A DNA stretch of 64,000 nucleotides. It comes from Meloidogyne chitwoodi (Eukaryota; Nematoda; Chromadorea; Rhabditida; Meloidogynidae). Below, piece by piece: positions 40,401 to 53,258 of this stretch. The stretch is taken from the NCBI GenBank assembly GCA_015183035.1, contig JACZZP010000007.1, positions 1,736,001 to 1,800,000 of the forward strand. Reading direction: 5' to 3'. How positions within the stretch are numbered: the stretch's first letter is position 1; every line of letters begins with the position of its first letter. Made by a program: the position numbers and the translations under genes. Below the pieces are notes generated by a model. That model did not search any database. It was not told where the DNA came from and saw only the letters and a list, made by a program, of their open reading frames with translations.

Positions 40401-42340
40401 TAACTTTAAATGGCAAAAAAAATGTAAATTTAATTTAAAAAGTTAGTTCTTCTGCGCATTTAAAGGGAAAAGCAAATAAATAAATAAAACCTTTTTTATT
40501 ATCTAAAAATAGCAAAAAAGGGTAGGGAGAATATTAAATTTAATTATTTTAATTTTTAGACGTCAAATCCTTTTTTTATTTATTTCTTATTATTTTTAAA
40601 TATTTTTAGATTATTTATTAAATTCTTTTTTAATATTATTTAATTTAAAAAATACCAAAAAATATTTTTTTAATTTTTCAATGAAAAAATATTTTTAAGG
40701 GTGAATCCTTTTATAAAATTATTTTTTCTAAAATTAATTTTTAGGTTTTATTTCTTTAAAAATCAGTTTTATTATGAGAAAGCATTTTTAATAATTATTT
40801 AATAATTAAATAAATATAATTATTTTATTTTTATTAATTATTTTAAAATAACAGCACAACTAAATTAAATAAGAAAATAAAAAATATTTAGTAAATTTTT
40901 AAATTTTTTTTAGTAAAATAATTATATATTTTTATTTTATTTTAATTATTAAAACAAAATATTTTTATTATTTTTTCTCAAATTTAATTAATTAAATTAT
41001 TCTTTACTAAAAATGTTAAATTTAGGGGTATTCAGTAATTTCCCTTTTTTATTTATTTAAATTAATAAAAATAATATTTTTAAATAAATTTAAGATTTAA
41101 ATTTTTTAAGGAATTTAAAGCTAAAAATAAAAGAAATTTTATTTATCATTTTTTTCTTTTTAAAAATTAATTTTATAAAATAATTTAATTTTATTCTCTT
41201 CTACCTATAAATACATGTCAAAAAGTACAATTTAACAGAACTATCCCTTAAAAAATTTTTTTTGCTATTTTTGGGTTTATATAAAAATTAATTCTTGGCA
41301 ATTTAATTTTGTTGCCTAAATAAATTTTTTTCTTTTTTTTTTATAAAATTGATTTTAAATTTTTATTTTTTAAAAAAATCATTTATTGTTTTTTAATAAT
41401 TTTAAATTTAAAAATAAAAAAGTTTAAATTTTTTTTTTTAATATTTTTAAGTGTTTTACTATTTTTAAAAATATTTTTAATATATTTATGATAATTGGAA
41501 TTTGAAATTTTAATTTTTTTATTTTCAATTTTCCTAAAATAAAATATTTTTTGGACTTTAAAAAGTTATAATATTTAAATAAAATATTTTAAATTATTAA
41601 TTTTTGAAATTATAAAAATATTTTTTTTAATTTCTATTTTTTTATATTATTTATACACTAAATAAATAAATATTTAAATTCATTCAATACCAAGCAAGTG
41701 ACAAATATTTTTTTTATTTTTTTTAAAGAAGAAAACAGCAGGGTTTTGAACATTTAACCATTTTAAAATAATTATATTTTAATAAATAAAATAAAAACTA
41801 AAAAAAAAATAAAATTTTCTTCTCAATTTTCTAAACATTTTGGTGCTTAATATTAAAGAAAAAAAAGAAAAAGAGGGGGTAATTCTGTTGGGAATTAATA
41901 GGTGACTATTTTTTTTTTGATATTTATCTTATTTAAATAATATATATAATATATCCCTTTTTTAGATTAAATAAAAAAAGGTTTTTTTTATTTTTTAAAT
42001 ATCCAAAAAAGGTTTTTGTATTTTTTTCTATTTTGTTGCATTTTCTTTGTGTTTTCATTCAATTTTTATGTAAAAAAAAGAATTATTTTATTTTTTAAAT
42101 AGATATAGGTAATTAAATTTAAAAAAATTATTTTTTGAATATTATTTGAAAAAAAAATAAATTAAAAAATTTATTTTTTAATTTTCTAATTAATCAGTTA
42201 TATAAAATATTATATCTATATTTTTTATTTTCTACTTTTAAATTAAAAATTAAAAAAGTCTTTTTTTTATTAAATAAAAATTTATTAATTTATAATCGGA
42301 AATAATTTTTCTTCATTATTATTTTACCTTTCTTTAGGAG

Positions 42341-42560
42341 TCCTGGACTTTTGGGCTGGCTCTAAGTGAATAAATACCTATACTACATTTTAGGGCCATG
42401 GCCGGTGGGTCTTCGTGCAAACTTGGATCTATTAATAGTGTTTTATTATCTAACCATTTTTCAGTCGTTCTGGTCGACATTTACTCTAATATGTATGGTC
42501 TAAAGGTGTCGCGTTTATTCACTTAGAGCCCAACTTTCCAGAGCCCAAAATTCCGAACAC
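42341..42560. mobile_element. Foldback MITE-like element
   Basis: GGCTCTAAGTGAATAAA (42358-42374) pairs perfectly with TTTATTCACTTAGAGCC (42514-42530). Outer arms TTTTGGGCT (about 42349) and AGCCCAAAA (42542-42550) pair again after an unpaired bulge. Composition is far less AT-rich than the surroundings, as expected of an inserted element. No clear target duplication was found. Confidence 0.55.
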
Positions 42561-43179
42561 TTCGAAGTTCCCTTTTTTGATTTTATTTTTTTTGGGAAGT
42601 GAATATTTTATTTTTATCTAAAAAAGGGAAAATTTAATATTGCGAATATTTACATAATTTATTTTTTTTTATTTTTTACCAAAAAAAACTTTATTTTTGC
42701 ATTTTTAAATTATTTAATTTAAAATTATTTTTAAATATTATTTTTTAATTTATATAAATATTAATTTAGCTAATAATCTTTTTATTAATTTTTTTAATAA
42801 TATCCTTTAAAATTAATTAAAAATATTTTTTTCTAATATTCTTGGTGGTCTTCTTTTATTAAAAAAAATTTTTTTTTTAAAGAATTCTTTTTTTATTTAT
42901 TTATTCATTTTTTAATTTTCTCACGCCGTCAAAAAATACATTTATGTTGACAGCTCCAATAAATATTATAAATATATTCTCTCATCTTTTTTTATACAAA
43001 ATAGTTTAAAATTATTTTTAATAAATAAATAAATATTTTTATTTTTAAATATTAAGATATATTAAAATAAATTAAATATTTTTATTTAAAAATAAAAATA
43101 TAATTTAAAAAAACACTTTAAAAATTACCTCAACAAAAATAAAAATCAAATAAAAAAAATTCTCTCTACACTTTAAAAA

Positions 43180-46100
43180 ATGGCTTTAACAGCAACAACA
43201 AAAACATATTCGGGCAGTTCTAATAGTCGCCGTAAATCAGCGGCCAGTATTTCTGTTATTATTGAAAATAATAATAACAGAAATAATAATAATAATTTAT
43301 TTCTTTCACCAAATTCAGTATTTCCTCAAAATAATTTTAGATCAGAACATAGAAGAAATAGTTACGCAGGAGATAATAATAAAATACCTGAATTATTTAT
43401 TTATTCACCTGAAATAATAGCAACAACAATGAGTCAAACATTGGCAAGTGGGGGAACACAACAAGTAAATAAATAAATAAATATTTAATTATAAATAAAT
43501 AAATTAATTTTTAAAATTAATTAATTATTTTTAAAATTATATTTTTTAATAATTAAAAATTAATATTTTAATTATTTTTAAATAAATATTATTTATTTAA
43601 AAATAATTTTTCAATAATCTAAAAAAATAAAATTAATTTTTAAACTTTTTAATTATATAAAAAATTAAAAAAAATTTAAAAATTAAATAAAATTATTTTA
43701 AATATTATAAGTAATTAATTTATTTATTTTAAAAATCAGTTTCTAACACCAATGGGCAGTTTTCGTCGCAAACTTCCCCCAACACCGTTAGATTTAGAAA
43801 ATGGAAGATTATCAGGTTCACAAGATGCATTATTAATACCTCCATCTGAAGATATTATTATTTTAAATAATAATAATAATATAAATAGAAGAACTAGTTC
43901 ACCTAGAGTATTACCTACACCCCCATCTCCTCAACAACAATATTCTCCTAATTCTACTAGAGGATCACAAAATTCACCTATGGTTAATTTAATTAATTAA
44001 TTATATTTATTTATTATTAATTAATTATTTTATTTAGAATGAAAATAAAATTAATTTTTTTGGACTTTATTTTTTAATTTCTTTTAATAATTAGTTTTAT
44101 AAAAAATTTATTTTATAAATAAATAAATATATTTAAATTTTATTTTTTTAAAGAATTATAATGATGACAATAATAATAATAATAATATAATTCAACAATT
44201 ACCACCAACAAGTCCATTCGAAAGGCGTCGTTCAGTCCGTCGTCAATTACCTCCAGAACCAAAAAATATATTATTTGAACAACCTCAATTAATTAATAAT
44301 AATTTTTGTGAACAAAAACAACCAAACCTTTTAATTGAAAATAATAATAATAATATTATTGAAGGAATAGCAACATTAAAAATTATAGAAAATAATAATA
44401 ATTCTTTACAACGTAGTTATTCTACAAAAAGTTCAAGAAAATTAAAAAAAGAAATAGAGAATGAAGAAAATAGGTAATAATATAGGGAATTTAAATAAAT
44501 AAATATTTAAATAAATAAATAAATAAATAAATAATAATATTTTAGGACCACCAATACATCCCCAAATTTACCAAAATCACCAAACCGTCAAAAATCATTA
44601 GAACAACAATTTCAACAAAATAATAATATTTCTTCTGAATTAATAAATAATAATAATAATTTAATAATAAATAATCAACAACCTTTATTATTAAAAACAC
44701 CTTCATCAAATAATGCCTTAAATTCTCCTTCTAATACAAATATAATGCATGGACGAACATTATCAACAAGAAAAATTAAAGAAGAAACAACAGAAATGGT
44801 AAAATATATTTTTAATTAAAAGTAAAAATATTTAAAAATTAAATTTAAAAAATAAAAATATTATTATTAATTTTAGTTTTCTTATAAATATTTTATTTCA
44901 GAGAAATTATTTAATAAAATTTTTTTTTTTGGTATTTTTCTTCATATTGATAGAAAAGGAAAATAAAAATTAAAATAATCCCAACATCAATTCTAAAAAT
45001 TTATTTATTTAAATATCTCTAAGATATATATCAAATATATATTTTATTTATTTAATTTTAAAAATTTATTTTTTAAATTATAATTTAAATATTAATATTT
45101 TATTTTCTTTTAAAGCCTCAACAACATCAACGTCTTAGTCTAACAGAACAAACAACAGAATCATCATTACAATTATATCCAACAATAAGGCCAGTTGCTT
45201 CAAGTCTAGGTTCTAATAGTATGATGACTGGAGGACCTAAAATAATTAAATTTTCAAAACCAAAATTAACACTTAATAATAATAAAAGAGAAGAAGAAGA
45301 TTTAGAAAATGAAGAAGATAATAATTTAATAATAATAAATAAAATAAATAATAATAGTAGACCATCTTTAACAAGTACTAATAGTTCTATATCACCATCA
45401 ATTATAACTCCAAATAGTGCTTTAATACCTCCCTCACCTTCTCAAGCATTTTTTGGTTAATAATTAATTTAATTTTTAGAAAATTAAAAAAAATAATAAT
45501 TTTAATTCAAAATGTAGCAATTTCCGCTCCCAGCAGTCCTCGTGAATTATATTCTTCAAGTAGTAATTGCTCTTCTTCACGTAAATATTCTGCTTCTTCT
45601 GGGTCTGCTTGCTCTTCGGCTGATTCAACTTCTCATCCTCAACAGGTAAATAAAATATTTATTTTAATTAAGAAGGTTTTTATTATATTAATTAAATATA
45701 ATAGATTATTATAAGCAAAAGTATATATATTTAATTTAATAATTTAAATTTAATTTATAGTCAGCCGTTCTGACTGACCTAGCAGCTATTTCAGCACTAA
45801 ATAGTCGTTGTAATCGTTCTGGACCAGGTACTGGAAGTATGGCACATTTACTTGAACAACAACATATTCTAAAACGTGAATTTACTTCAGCCTCTATACC
45901 TTTAAATCAACAACAATTAATTAATGGAATAAATAATAATAATATATTAAATAAAAGTCAATCAAATTCTTCTTCATCTCTTTCTCCATCAATGGAACAG
46001 GTAAAAAATAAATATTAATTAATTAATTAATTAATTAATTTTTAATTAAATATATAATTTTAAAAAATAAACCACAAGAAAAATAAAAATAAAATAAAAC

Positions 46101-47374
46101 CTATTAAAAAATTTAATTTCACTTAATTTATTAATCCCAATTAATTTTTTTTATTTAAAAATAAAAAAATATTTTTAATTATTTTTTTCTAATACGTAAA
46201 AAAATACCAACTTTAAATAATAATTGTTATCCTATTTCTTAACATTTTTTTTTAAAAAGGGAAAAAACAATTTATATATGTATGCTAATTGGTATAACTT
46301 TAGTGAATTAAATAAATAGGTAAATACATTCCTACTTCTCTTATGTAAATATTTATTTTTTTTAACTTTTTTTCTTCTCTTTTTTTAATTAGATAAAAAT
46401 AAAAAATAAATTTTTTATTTTTATTTAGAAATTTTTAAATTAAATTAATAAACATTTCCGGTTATTTTTAATCTCATTCCACGCCTTATTAATTAAATAA
46501 AAATAAATAAATTTAATTATTTTATTTATTTTTACTAAATTTAATTAAATACAAAATATGTATTAAACACTACAATCTTATTAATTAAAAATTAAAAAAT
46601 AGAGATACTAGGGAAATTGTTTCTTTTTACTATATTATTTTGCGCTTTTCTCTCCTCTTTAAGTTATTAAAATAATTTTAAGAAATTATAAAAAATTAAG
46701 ATAAATTTTTTTAAATTATTTATTAAAATAAGCTTATTTCAATTTAATTGATATTTTGTATAATAAATTAATATTTTTATTGTAAATAATTTTTTTTCTA
46801 ACTTTTATTTATTTTATTCATTTTTTTAAATAATAATATTTATTAATATTTAAAAAAAAATATATTTACTCTCAAATCTTTTTAAAAATAACAAAATCTT
46901 CATTTTTCATTTTATTTTTACCAAAAAATATTGCCTCGTGCTTCCATTTTTTTATTTTTCATTTCCCATAAATGAGAAAATTTCTTTTAATTCCTTTAAA
47001 ATTTTATTCTTTTTTTTTTTTAAATTTCACTTCCGAGAAGAGCTAAAATGGCACACACATTTGTGTGCTTTTATTACTTTTCTACTCTTTTTTCTTTCAA
47101 TTCAAGGTGTTGGGGGAAATTTTTTTAGAATTGGTTATTTATACTTTTATGTCCACATAATTAATGAGCAAAAAAAAAGAGAATGGCACAGCTCTATTTC
47201 AATTTATTAAAGATTTTTTTAAAAAGATTTTTTTTTAATTTATAAAAAAAGAAAATATATTTTTTTAATTTTCTGGTATTAATTTTAAATAAAAGATTTT
47301 GTGGGGGATATCCTTCTTATTACAATTTTATTTTTTTAATTTTTCAGTTGGGAGATTTCAATTTATTAAATTAG
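43180..47374 (+). CDS. Disordered Asn/Ser/Pro-rich protein, function unknown
   Basis: Seven exons join in phase: 43180-43464, 43740-43982, 44154-44473, 44546-44798, 45116-45455, 45518-45645, 45761-46000 (603 codons). A plausible last exon, 47348-47374, follows TTTTTCAG and gives LGDFNLLN then a stop (611 residues in all). No folded domain is visible. The chain is rich in Asn runs, Ser and Pro, with RRKLPPTPLDLE, RRSVRRQLPPEP and PTPPSP-type proline motifs (possible SH3/WW or phosphorylation sites) and basic RRKS and RRNS kinase-like sites. A small ordered-looking part near the end reads AVLTDLAAISALNSRC. Because the next gene starts with a similar Ser/Asn-rich stretch and encodes tandem C2 domains, this could be its long-isoform N-terminus, but phases do not join directly (phase 0 against the AG at 51199). 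Confidence 0.6.
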
Positions 47375-50300
47375 CCCTTTCATGTTTATCTAACATTGAA
47401 CCAAAATTTACTTTAAAAAATTATTTATGACGAAAGAAATAATTTAACATTAAAATATGTCTTATTATTAAAAATATTTTTTATTTTTTTGTATATGACG
47501 ATAACATATTTTTGTTTACTTTACGAAAAAATCTGAAGCTCCAAAACAAATATTTTTCTACAAATTTTCTTTTGTTTTATTTTAAAATTGAGATAGAGTA
47601 ATTATGCCCTAAGGGAATAAATAAGCGATAAATGAGCTCAAATTCCCTTTAGTGTCATTATTACCCTTTTATTATAAATTTCTTCCTTTTTTTTTTAATT
47701 CGACCTATTTAAATATTATTTATTTTTTTATTTGTATAAGATATAAGTTTAATTAATACATTGCTGCTATATGTAAACAGACACCACTTAAAATGATATT
47801 TATGTATATATAACACTTCCTTAAATTACAATTTGTCTATTAACATTATTAATTTAAATAAATACTCTTATAAACTTTTAAATTTATTTTCTTTAAAGAT
47901 TTTTGCTTCAAATTTCTTTACTTTAATTTAAATAAGTGAGCTTCATAAAAATTCTAAATTGCTTTAATTTTGCTTCTATTTACAATCTTAAAATGTTATA
48001 AACCTAGAATTTCTTATTTTGCAAACTTAAAACATGAGTAAATTAACAAACTTAAGCAAACTTAAAATTTTTTCTTTTACAAAACTTGAAACTTTTTTCT
48101 ATTACAAACTTAAATTTTTCTCCTAGTACATATCATAAACTAAAAATTGCTTCATTACATTCTTTTTTACAAACTTAAAAAAACTTTTTTCTTTTACAAA
48201 CTCAAAATTTACTTTCTTAAGATAACAAACGCCTATTACAAGTTAAAAAACATATTCTAATAACTCCTACATTTTTAGTTAATATATTCTAAAAATATAA
48301 TCTTTATTTTAACCAATTATATAATTTAAAACTTTAATTTATTTTTACAATTTAAGTTTCTTCGAATTTCCGCTACTACATATTACTAAAAATGCTTTAT
48401 TTCCATTCTATATTTGCTAATTTAAAAATTCACTTTATTAAAATTCTGTCATTTGACAAATTATATTTATATTCTTTTCTTTAAACAATAAGTTTTTTCA
48501 CTTTAACTAGAATCATTTCCTCCTTCTCATTTTCATTCTCTGCTCAATTGCTTCATTCATCCGTGTTATTGAGAATGTAAATAAAAGTGTTTGTGTGTGT
48601 GAGGTGCCGTTAGCTAAAAAAGCTTTTATATTATAAGCATACATGCTTAAGTAGAAAAAAAGTAAAGCAAAACGGCCAATGTTTAATCCCCTCAAGACAA
48701 CAATCTACTAAACCAAAGCCTTTATTCTTCCAAAACGACACTTTTATGGGTAAAATAAATTTTTGGTTTCATTGAAGAAATGAAGTTATTTATTTATTTA
48801 TATTCTCCTTTCATTAATCTAAGTAAGAGGTATTTTGGGCGGAAATATATTATTAGGTGTATGTGCTTGGGTTTCTTTTATGTGTGGCCCCAAAAAATAA
48901 AATTTATTATATTTTGTGTATTTTTAAAAATTTATAATAAATAAAAATAAATTTTAAAAAGATTTGTAATTTTATTTTGTATTCATCTTATTGAAATAAA
49001 TTTTGATTTTTAAATGTTAAATTTTTGGAATTTAACATTTATTTTTAATCTAATTCGGATTGGGGTGACTCATTACAACTAATTCTAAATTTTTTGTTTT
49101 GCCCTTATGTTGGATTAACAATCCTTTTCGACATTAAAAAAATCCCAAAAAAATTAATATTAAATCCAAGATTACATTTTTAACCATATCTAAATAAATA
49201 ATATATTAAAAAAATCGAATTTATTTTCTTTTTTTTTAAATTGTAGGTTTTCCTCTAAGATTTTAATTTTTATTTCATGCACTTTTAAACTTATATTTAA
49301 AATTCTTTTTTACTTATTCTTTTATTGTTAGTTTTCTTTGTTTTCTAACCCAAAAATTGTTATTTCAACTTCCTGTCCCAAAATTTTCTTTTTGTCTGTT
49401 GACCCCTTGGGACTCTTTGTTTGGAACGAGGCACGCATCTGTTCCGGCATATAAAGAAAAAAAAGAAAAAAGTTTAAGACAAAAATTTCCAATAGAAACC
49501 AAATGAAAGTTGATAAATGGTGATGATGTGTGTAGTGTATTTCTGGAAGAAAAATACATAAAAGTTAAAAAAAATTGAGAGGAACATTAAAGGCAATTTT
49601 AAGAGATGAATTTTTAAGAATGAGACTTTAGAAAATATTTTTTTAAATTCAATAAAAAATATTTAATTATTTAAAAATATATTTTCATCTTTATATGACT
49701 GGGAATTCTAATTTTGAGACACTAAAAGTTAAATTAGTATTCTCTTAAAATTAATTTAAAAAATATAATATATTCTCTTTAATACATAAATGAATTAATA
49801 AATTAATTCTAAAATTTGTACTTTGAGATATTAAATAAATAAAAATATATTTTTACGTCATTTTTGCTTTATTAATAATTAATTTTAAAATTAAATTTAG
49901 TTAAAATAATATACCTAATTTTAGAACAATTGAGTGGGTTTATTAATTAAATATATAAAAATATTTTTAATATATTATTTAACTTATGATTTATAAGATA
50001 TATATTTTTAAAATTACCTATTCTATTTATATATTATTTATTTCTCCTCTATTTTTTAAATTTTTAAATTGAAATTATTGGTAAAATATTTATAATTTTC
50101 TTAAAGTTTAATAAAAATATTTTAAATATTTAGATTTTTGTTTTTAATAAAATTTTGTCTAATTTTTCCATTCTTGTTCTAGCCTTCTATTTTTAATTTA
50201 TTATGTATCTCCAACAATTAATTAATTTGTTTGTTTGTTTGTATATCATGGTTACCATAAAATTAATTATAATTATTTTTATAAATATTAGCACACAAAT

Positions 50301-51190
50301 AAAAAAAAGAAAATATTTTTTTTATTTTTGTTTAGAATTTTTAATAAATAAAAGCAATTAAATTGGGATTAAAGAAAACAAATAATTATATTTTTATTTA
50401 ATTTTATTAATTTTGCAGAAAATAATTAATTTTTTAAATTTAATTTAATCAAATTGACTATTTTATAATATTTAAAATATTTTTTAAAATATTTAAAATA
50501 TTTTTTTTTAATATTTAAAATTTTTGTTTAAACTATTATAATTACTATAAATTTGTTACTGCAAATTTACCACGTTCTTACAATTTTATTCTTTTACATA
50601 GGAAAATTGTTCGACCACACACCTCTATATATTATTTATTTATTTATTCTTTTTACTTTTAACCATTTTTAATATTTTAAATTAATTTTTTTTTGCAAAA
50701 AAAACATCTTCTCCTTTTATTTGCAAAAAAAAACTTTTCCCATAGGAAATAAATAAAAAAATAAAATAACATGTGATGTTTTTGTGCCATTCATTTAATT
50801 TTTTCCGCCAAATACTCATTTGTTATTTTAGGTTATTTTTAAAGAAAAATAATACTATAATTCAATTTTCTTTGGTTTTTTCTAAAAATATATATGTAAT
50901 AATATTAATTTTATTTTTTTTTGATTTTAAGTTTATATTACTAAACTACAATTTTTAATGTTAATTATTATATTCACATTCTACACAAAAAAATAATTTT
51001 TTTGTTGTCAGAAATGTTTTTTTATTAATTAAAAATTTTTTCCATTTTATTTATTTTTTTTTCATATATTTTTTATAATATTATTTTTTATTTAAGAAAT
51101 AAAATTTAAATCTATAAAATTATCTACTAAAAATATTCATCCATTCTTTCCCTAAATTCTTTAAAAAATTTTTAAAAAATTTATTCGTCA
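46001..51190. other. AT-rich region, intron and/or spacer
   Basis: About 5.2 kb with one candidate terminal exon (47348-47374). A stretch at 48018-48215 carries about eight imperfect copies of ACAAACTTAAA. Frames at 46938-47210, 48513-48695 and 49365-49559 lack recognisable domains. It is either a long intron to the C2 gene or intergenic space with its promoter. Confidence 0.5.
48018..48215. repeat. Interspersed CAAACTTAAA word array
   Basis: The word CAAACTTAAA, or near forms such as AAAACTTGAA and CAAACTCAAA, recurs about eight times in 200 bases with irregular 15-40 base spacing. It is too irregular for a clean tandem repeat; perhaps a decayed minisatellite. Confidence 0.45.
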
Positions 51191-53258
51191 ATGAAAGGTC
51201 CAATATTTACTGCACTCCCTTCCTTTCGTTCAAGTCATTCCACAAATAGTATGAATAGTGGAATTAATAATAATAATAAGGTTTTTAAAAAAATATTTTT
51301 AATAAATTTATATCTTTTTATAATTTTTTATAAAATAAAAAATTATATTATTTTTAGTTAAATTGCAATACAACGGTGGCAGGTTCTTGTTCGGGTAGTG
51401 ATGTAGAAATTTCTGCTGCTGATCCATCAGTTCTTGGTAAATCTTTTTTTATTTTTTAAATTTTAGACTGTTATTATAATTAAATTTAATAATATTTTTA
51501 AAATTAATAAAATCTTTAAAAATTATTTTCCAGGCTTCGATCCCTCACTTTACGTAAATGGAATTAATAATCAAAATGCCCAATCTTCTCCCATTCACAC
51601 ACTTAATAGCAACGGAGCAATCCCTAGCACATCAACAAACGGTGATTTTCATAAACAGCCTAGACCTAAAGGCCTTGGATTTCTTCATTGTACTTTGCAA
51701 CATTTTCCTGTTAGGAAACGTTTACGGGTTAATGTGCTCAAAATTGAAGGTAAACCTTTTTTTTTTGATGTTTAGGTATTTATTTTTTGCAAAGATTTTT
51801 TATTTTTAAGTTTGTATTTTAGGTTTATTTATTTTTATGTTTGTAATTCTTAAGTTGTAATTTTCAAGTTTTCAAATTTGTTTCTTTTAATTTTCAATGC
51901 AAAAGCTATTTATCTAAATTATTCTAATTTTATTTTTTATTTTCCAGGCTTAGCCGGTGAACTACGTCCTGACTTAGAAATTCAGCCTTTTTGTAAATTA
52001 ACACTTACTTCTACTAAAAAACAACAATCTCAACAACAACAAAGTGTTATTAAAAGAGGACGTGATGCTGTTTTTAATCAAGTAAATATTTTATATAATT
52101 AAATTATTAAATAATAATATTTTTTAGGAATTTTTTTTCGATAATTTTGCAACAGAAGAAATTGAATTGAAACAATTACAAATTGAAGTGTGTCATAGCA
52201 GTAATCAAAAATTACAAAGAGATTTGGATATTGGAGAAGTAATGAATTAATTATTTATTTATTTATTTTTTATTTTTAATTATAAAAATTAAAAAATATT
52301 ATTAAAATATTCTAATAAAAAGTCACTCTCTTTCTCTATAATAGAATAGTCTCTATTAAGAGATTTAATTTAAAAAATATAAATTAAAAATTACTTTTTT
52401 TATTAGAATAAATTTAATAAAATAAATTTAAGGTTCGAATTCCATTAATTGACTTAGCTCCACAATTACAAACAAAAAAAGAAGTTAGAATTGTGGAAGA
52501 ATTAAAAATTTTTGTCGCTACTAAAAAGGTAAATATATTTTAAATAAATAAATTAATTAAATTAATTATATTTATATAGTTGGGTAAATTACATATAACA
52601 ACATGTATTGAAAAAGCAGACAGAAGATTAACAATAAATCTTATAAAAGTTGAAGATCTTCCTAAATGGGGAATTATTGGAGCACCTGGTTTATTTTTCA
52701 TTTTTTTTTTAAAAATATATTTTTTTATTAAAGATGTTCAAATTCGTATAAGAATGCAACAAGCTAATAATCCTGAAGTAATAAAATGTTCAAGAATTAT
52801 TAAAAATACAACATCTGCAGTTTATAAAGAAGCTGTTATGTTTTTAGTTAGTACAAGAGAAGCAGATTTGGCTAGAACAAAAATTACAATTTCTGTTCAT
52901 GATTTATCTCGGTAAATAGAAAAATATATAAATTTATATTTAATTTAAAAAATAAATAAAAATTATTATTTATTTATTTTTTATCTTTTTTAATAGTTCT
53001 GTTACTGGTAATGATACTATTGGTTTTGTATTTCTTGGAGAATTAGCATCTGATAAATCTGAAATAGATCAATGGCGTTCTACTATGGATCATTGGGGTA
53101 AATTTATTAAATTAATTTAAATTAATTAATTAATTAAATTTTAAGGAAAAGAATATAAAGCAGTGCATACCCTTAAATGTCCTTCAAGTAGATGTCAGCC
53201 ATCTTTACATGTTTTAGATGTAAATGATGAAAATGATGCTAAAGAAAATGATGAATAA
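51191..53258 (+). CDS. Tandem C2-domain, synaptotagmin-like protein
   Basis: A 408-residue protein with two C2 domains, which bind membranes or partners in vesicle traffic. Exons: 51191-51280, 51358-51436, 51534-51749, 51948-52081, 52128-52238, 52433-52528, 52580-52688, 52734-52911, 52997-53097, 53146-53258; phase closes. A Ser/Asn-rich leader of about 100 residues is followed by C2A (about 105-235: LGFLHCTLQHFPVRKRLRV, DAVFNQEFFFDNF) and C2B (about 243-395: LHITTCIEKADRRLTINLIK, TTSAVYKEAVMFLV, TIGFVFLGELAS). It ends near WGKEYKAVHTLKCP, comparable to the synaptotagmin C-terminus. The Asp residues that bind calcium in C2 loops are mostly replaced (DLEIQPF where SDPY is usual), so calcium-independent binding is likely, as in the Syt14/16 group. 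No transmembrane segment is seen from this start. Confidence 0.8.
52309..52409. mobile_element. TTCTAATAAAAAG foldback MITE, copy 1 (intronic)
   Basis: ATTCTAATAAAAAGT (52309-52323) faces ACTTTTTTTATTAGAAT (52393-52409), which carries two extra T. The ends are flanked by TA, as in Tc1/mariner-type MITEs. It lies within intron 5 of the tandem-C2 gene and shares its termini with the copy at 53289-53338. Confidence 0.65.

Larger units (their letters stand above)
32703..43179. other. AT-rich gene-free desert
   Basis: About 10.5 kb of nearly pure A/T. Frames at 33871-34071 and 37523-37816 (97 codons, Phe/Leu/Lys/Asn) are composition artefacts. Two patches stand out: 37210-37450 (GCGCGACAGC, TTCGTTAACGACCC, TTTCCGGTGTGTGACAAC, CTCACCATCCGG) and a foldback element at 42341-42560. 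I see no gene. Confidence 0.7.

Noticed and set aside
46938..47210. 90-codon frame MLPFFYFSF...
   Set aside because: Starts in T-rich sequence, no domain, no splice partners in phase.
47600..47665. CCCTAAGGGAA ... TTCCCTTTAG near-palindrome
   Set aside because: Short, imperfect and without flanking duplication; could arise by chance.
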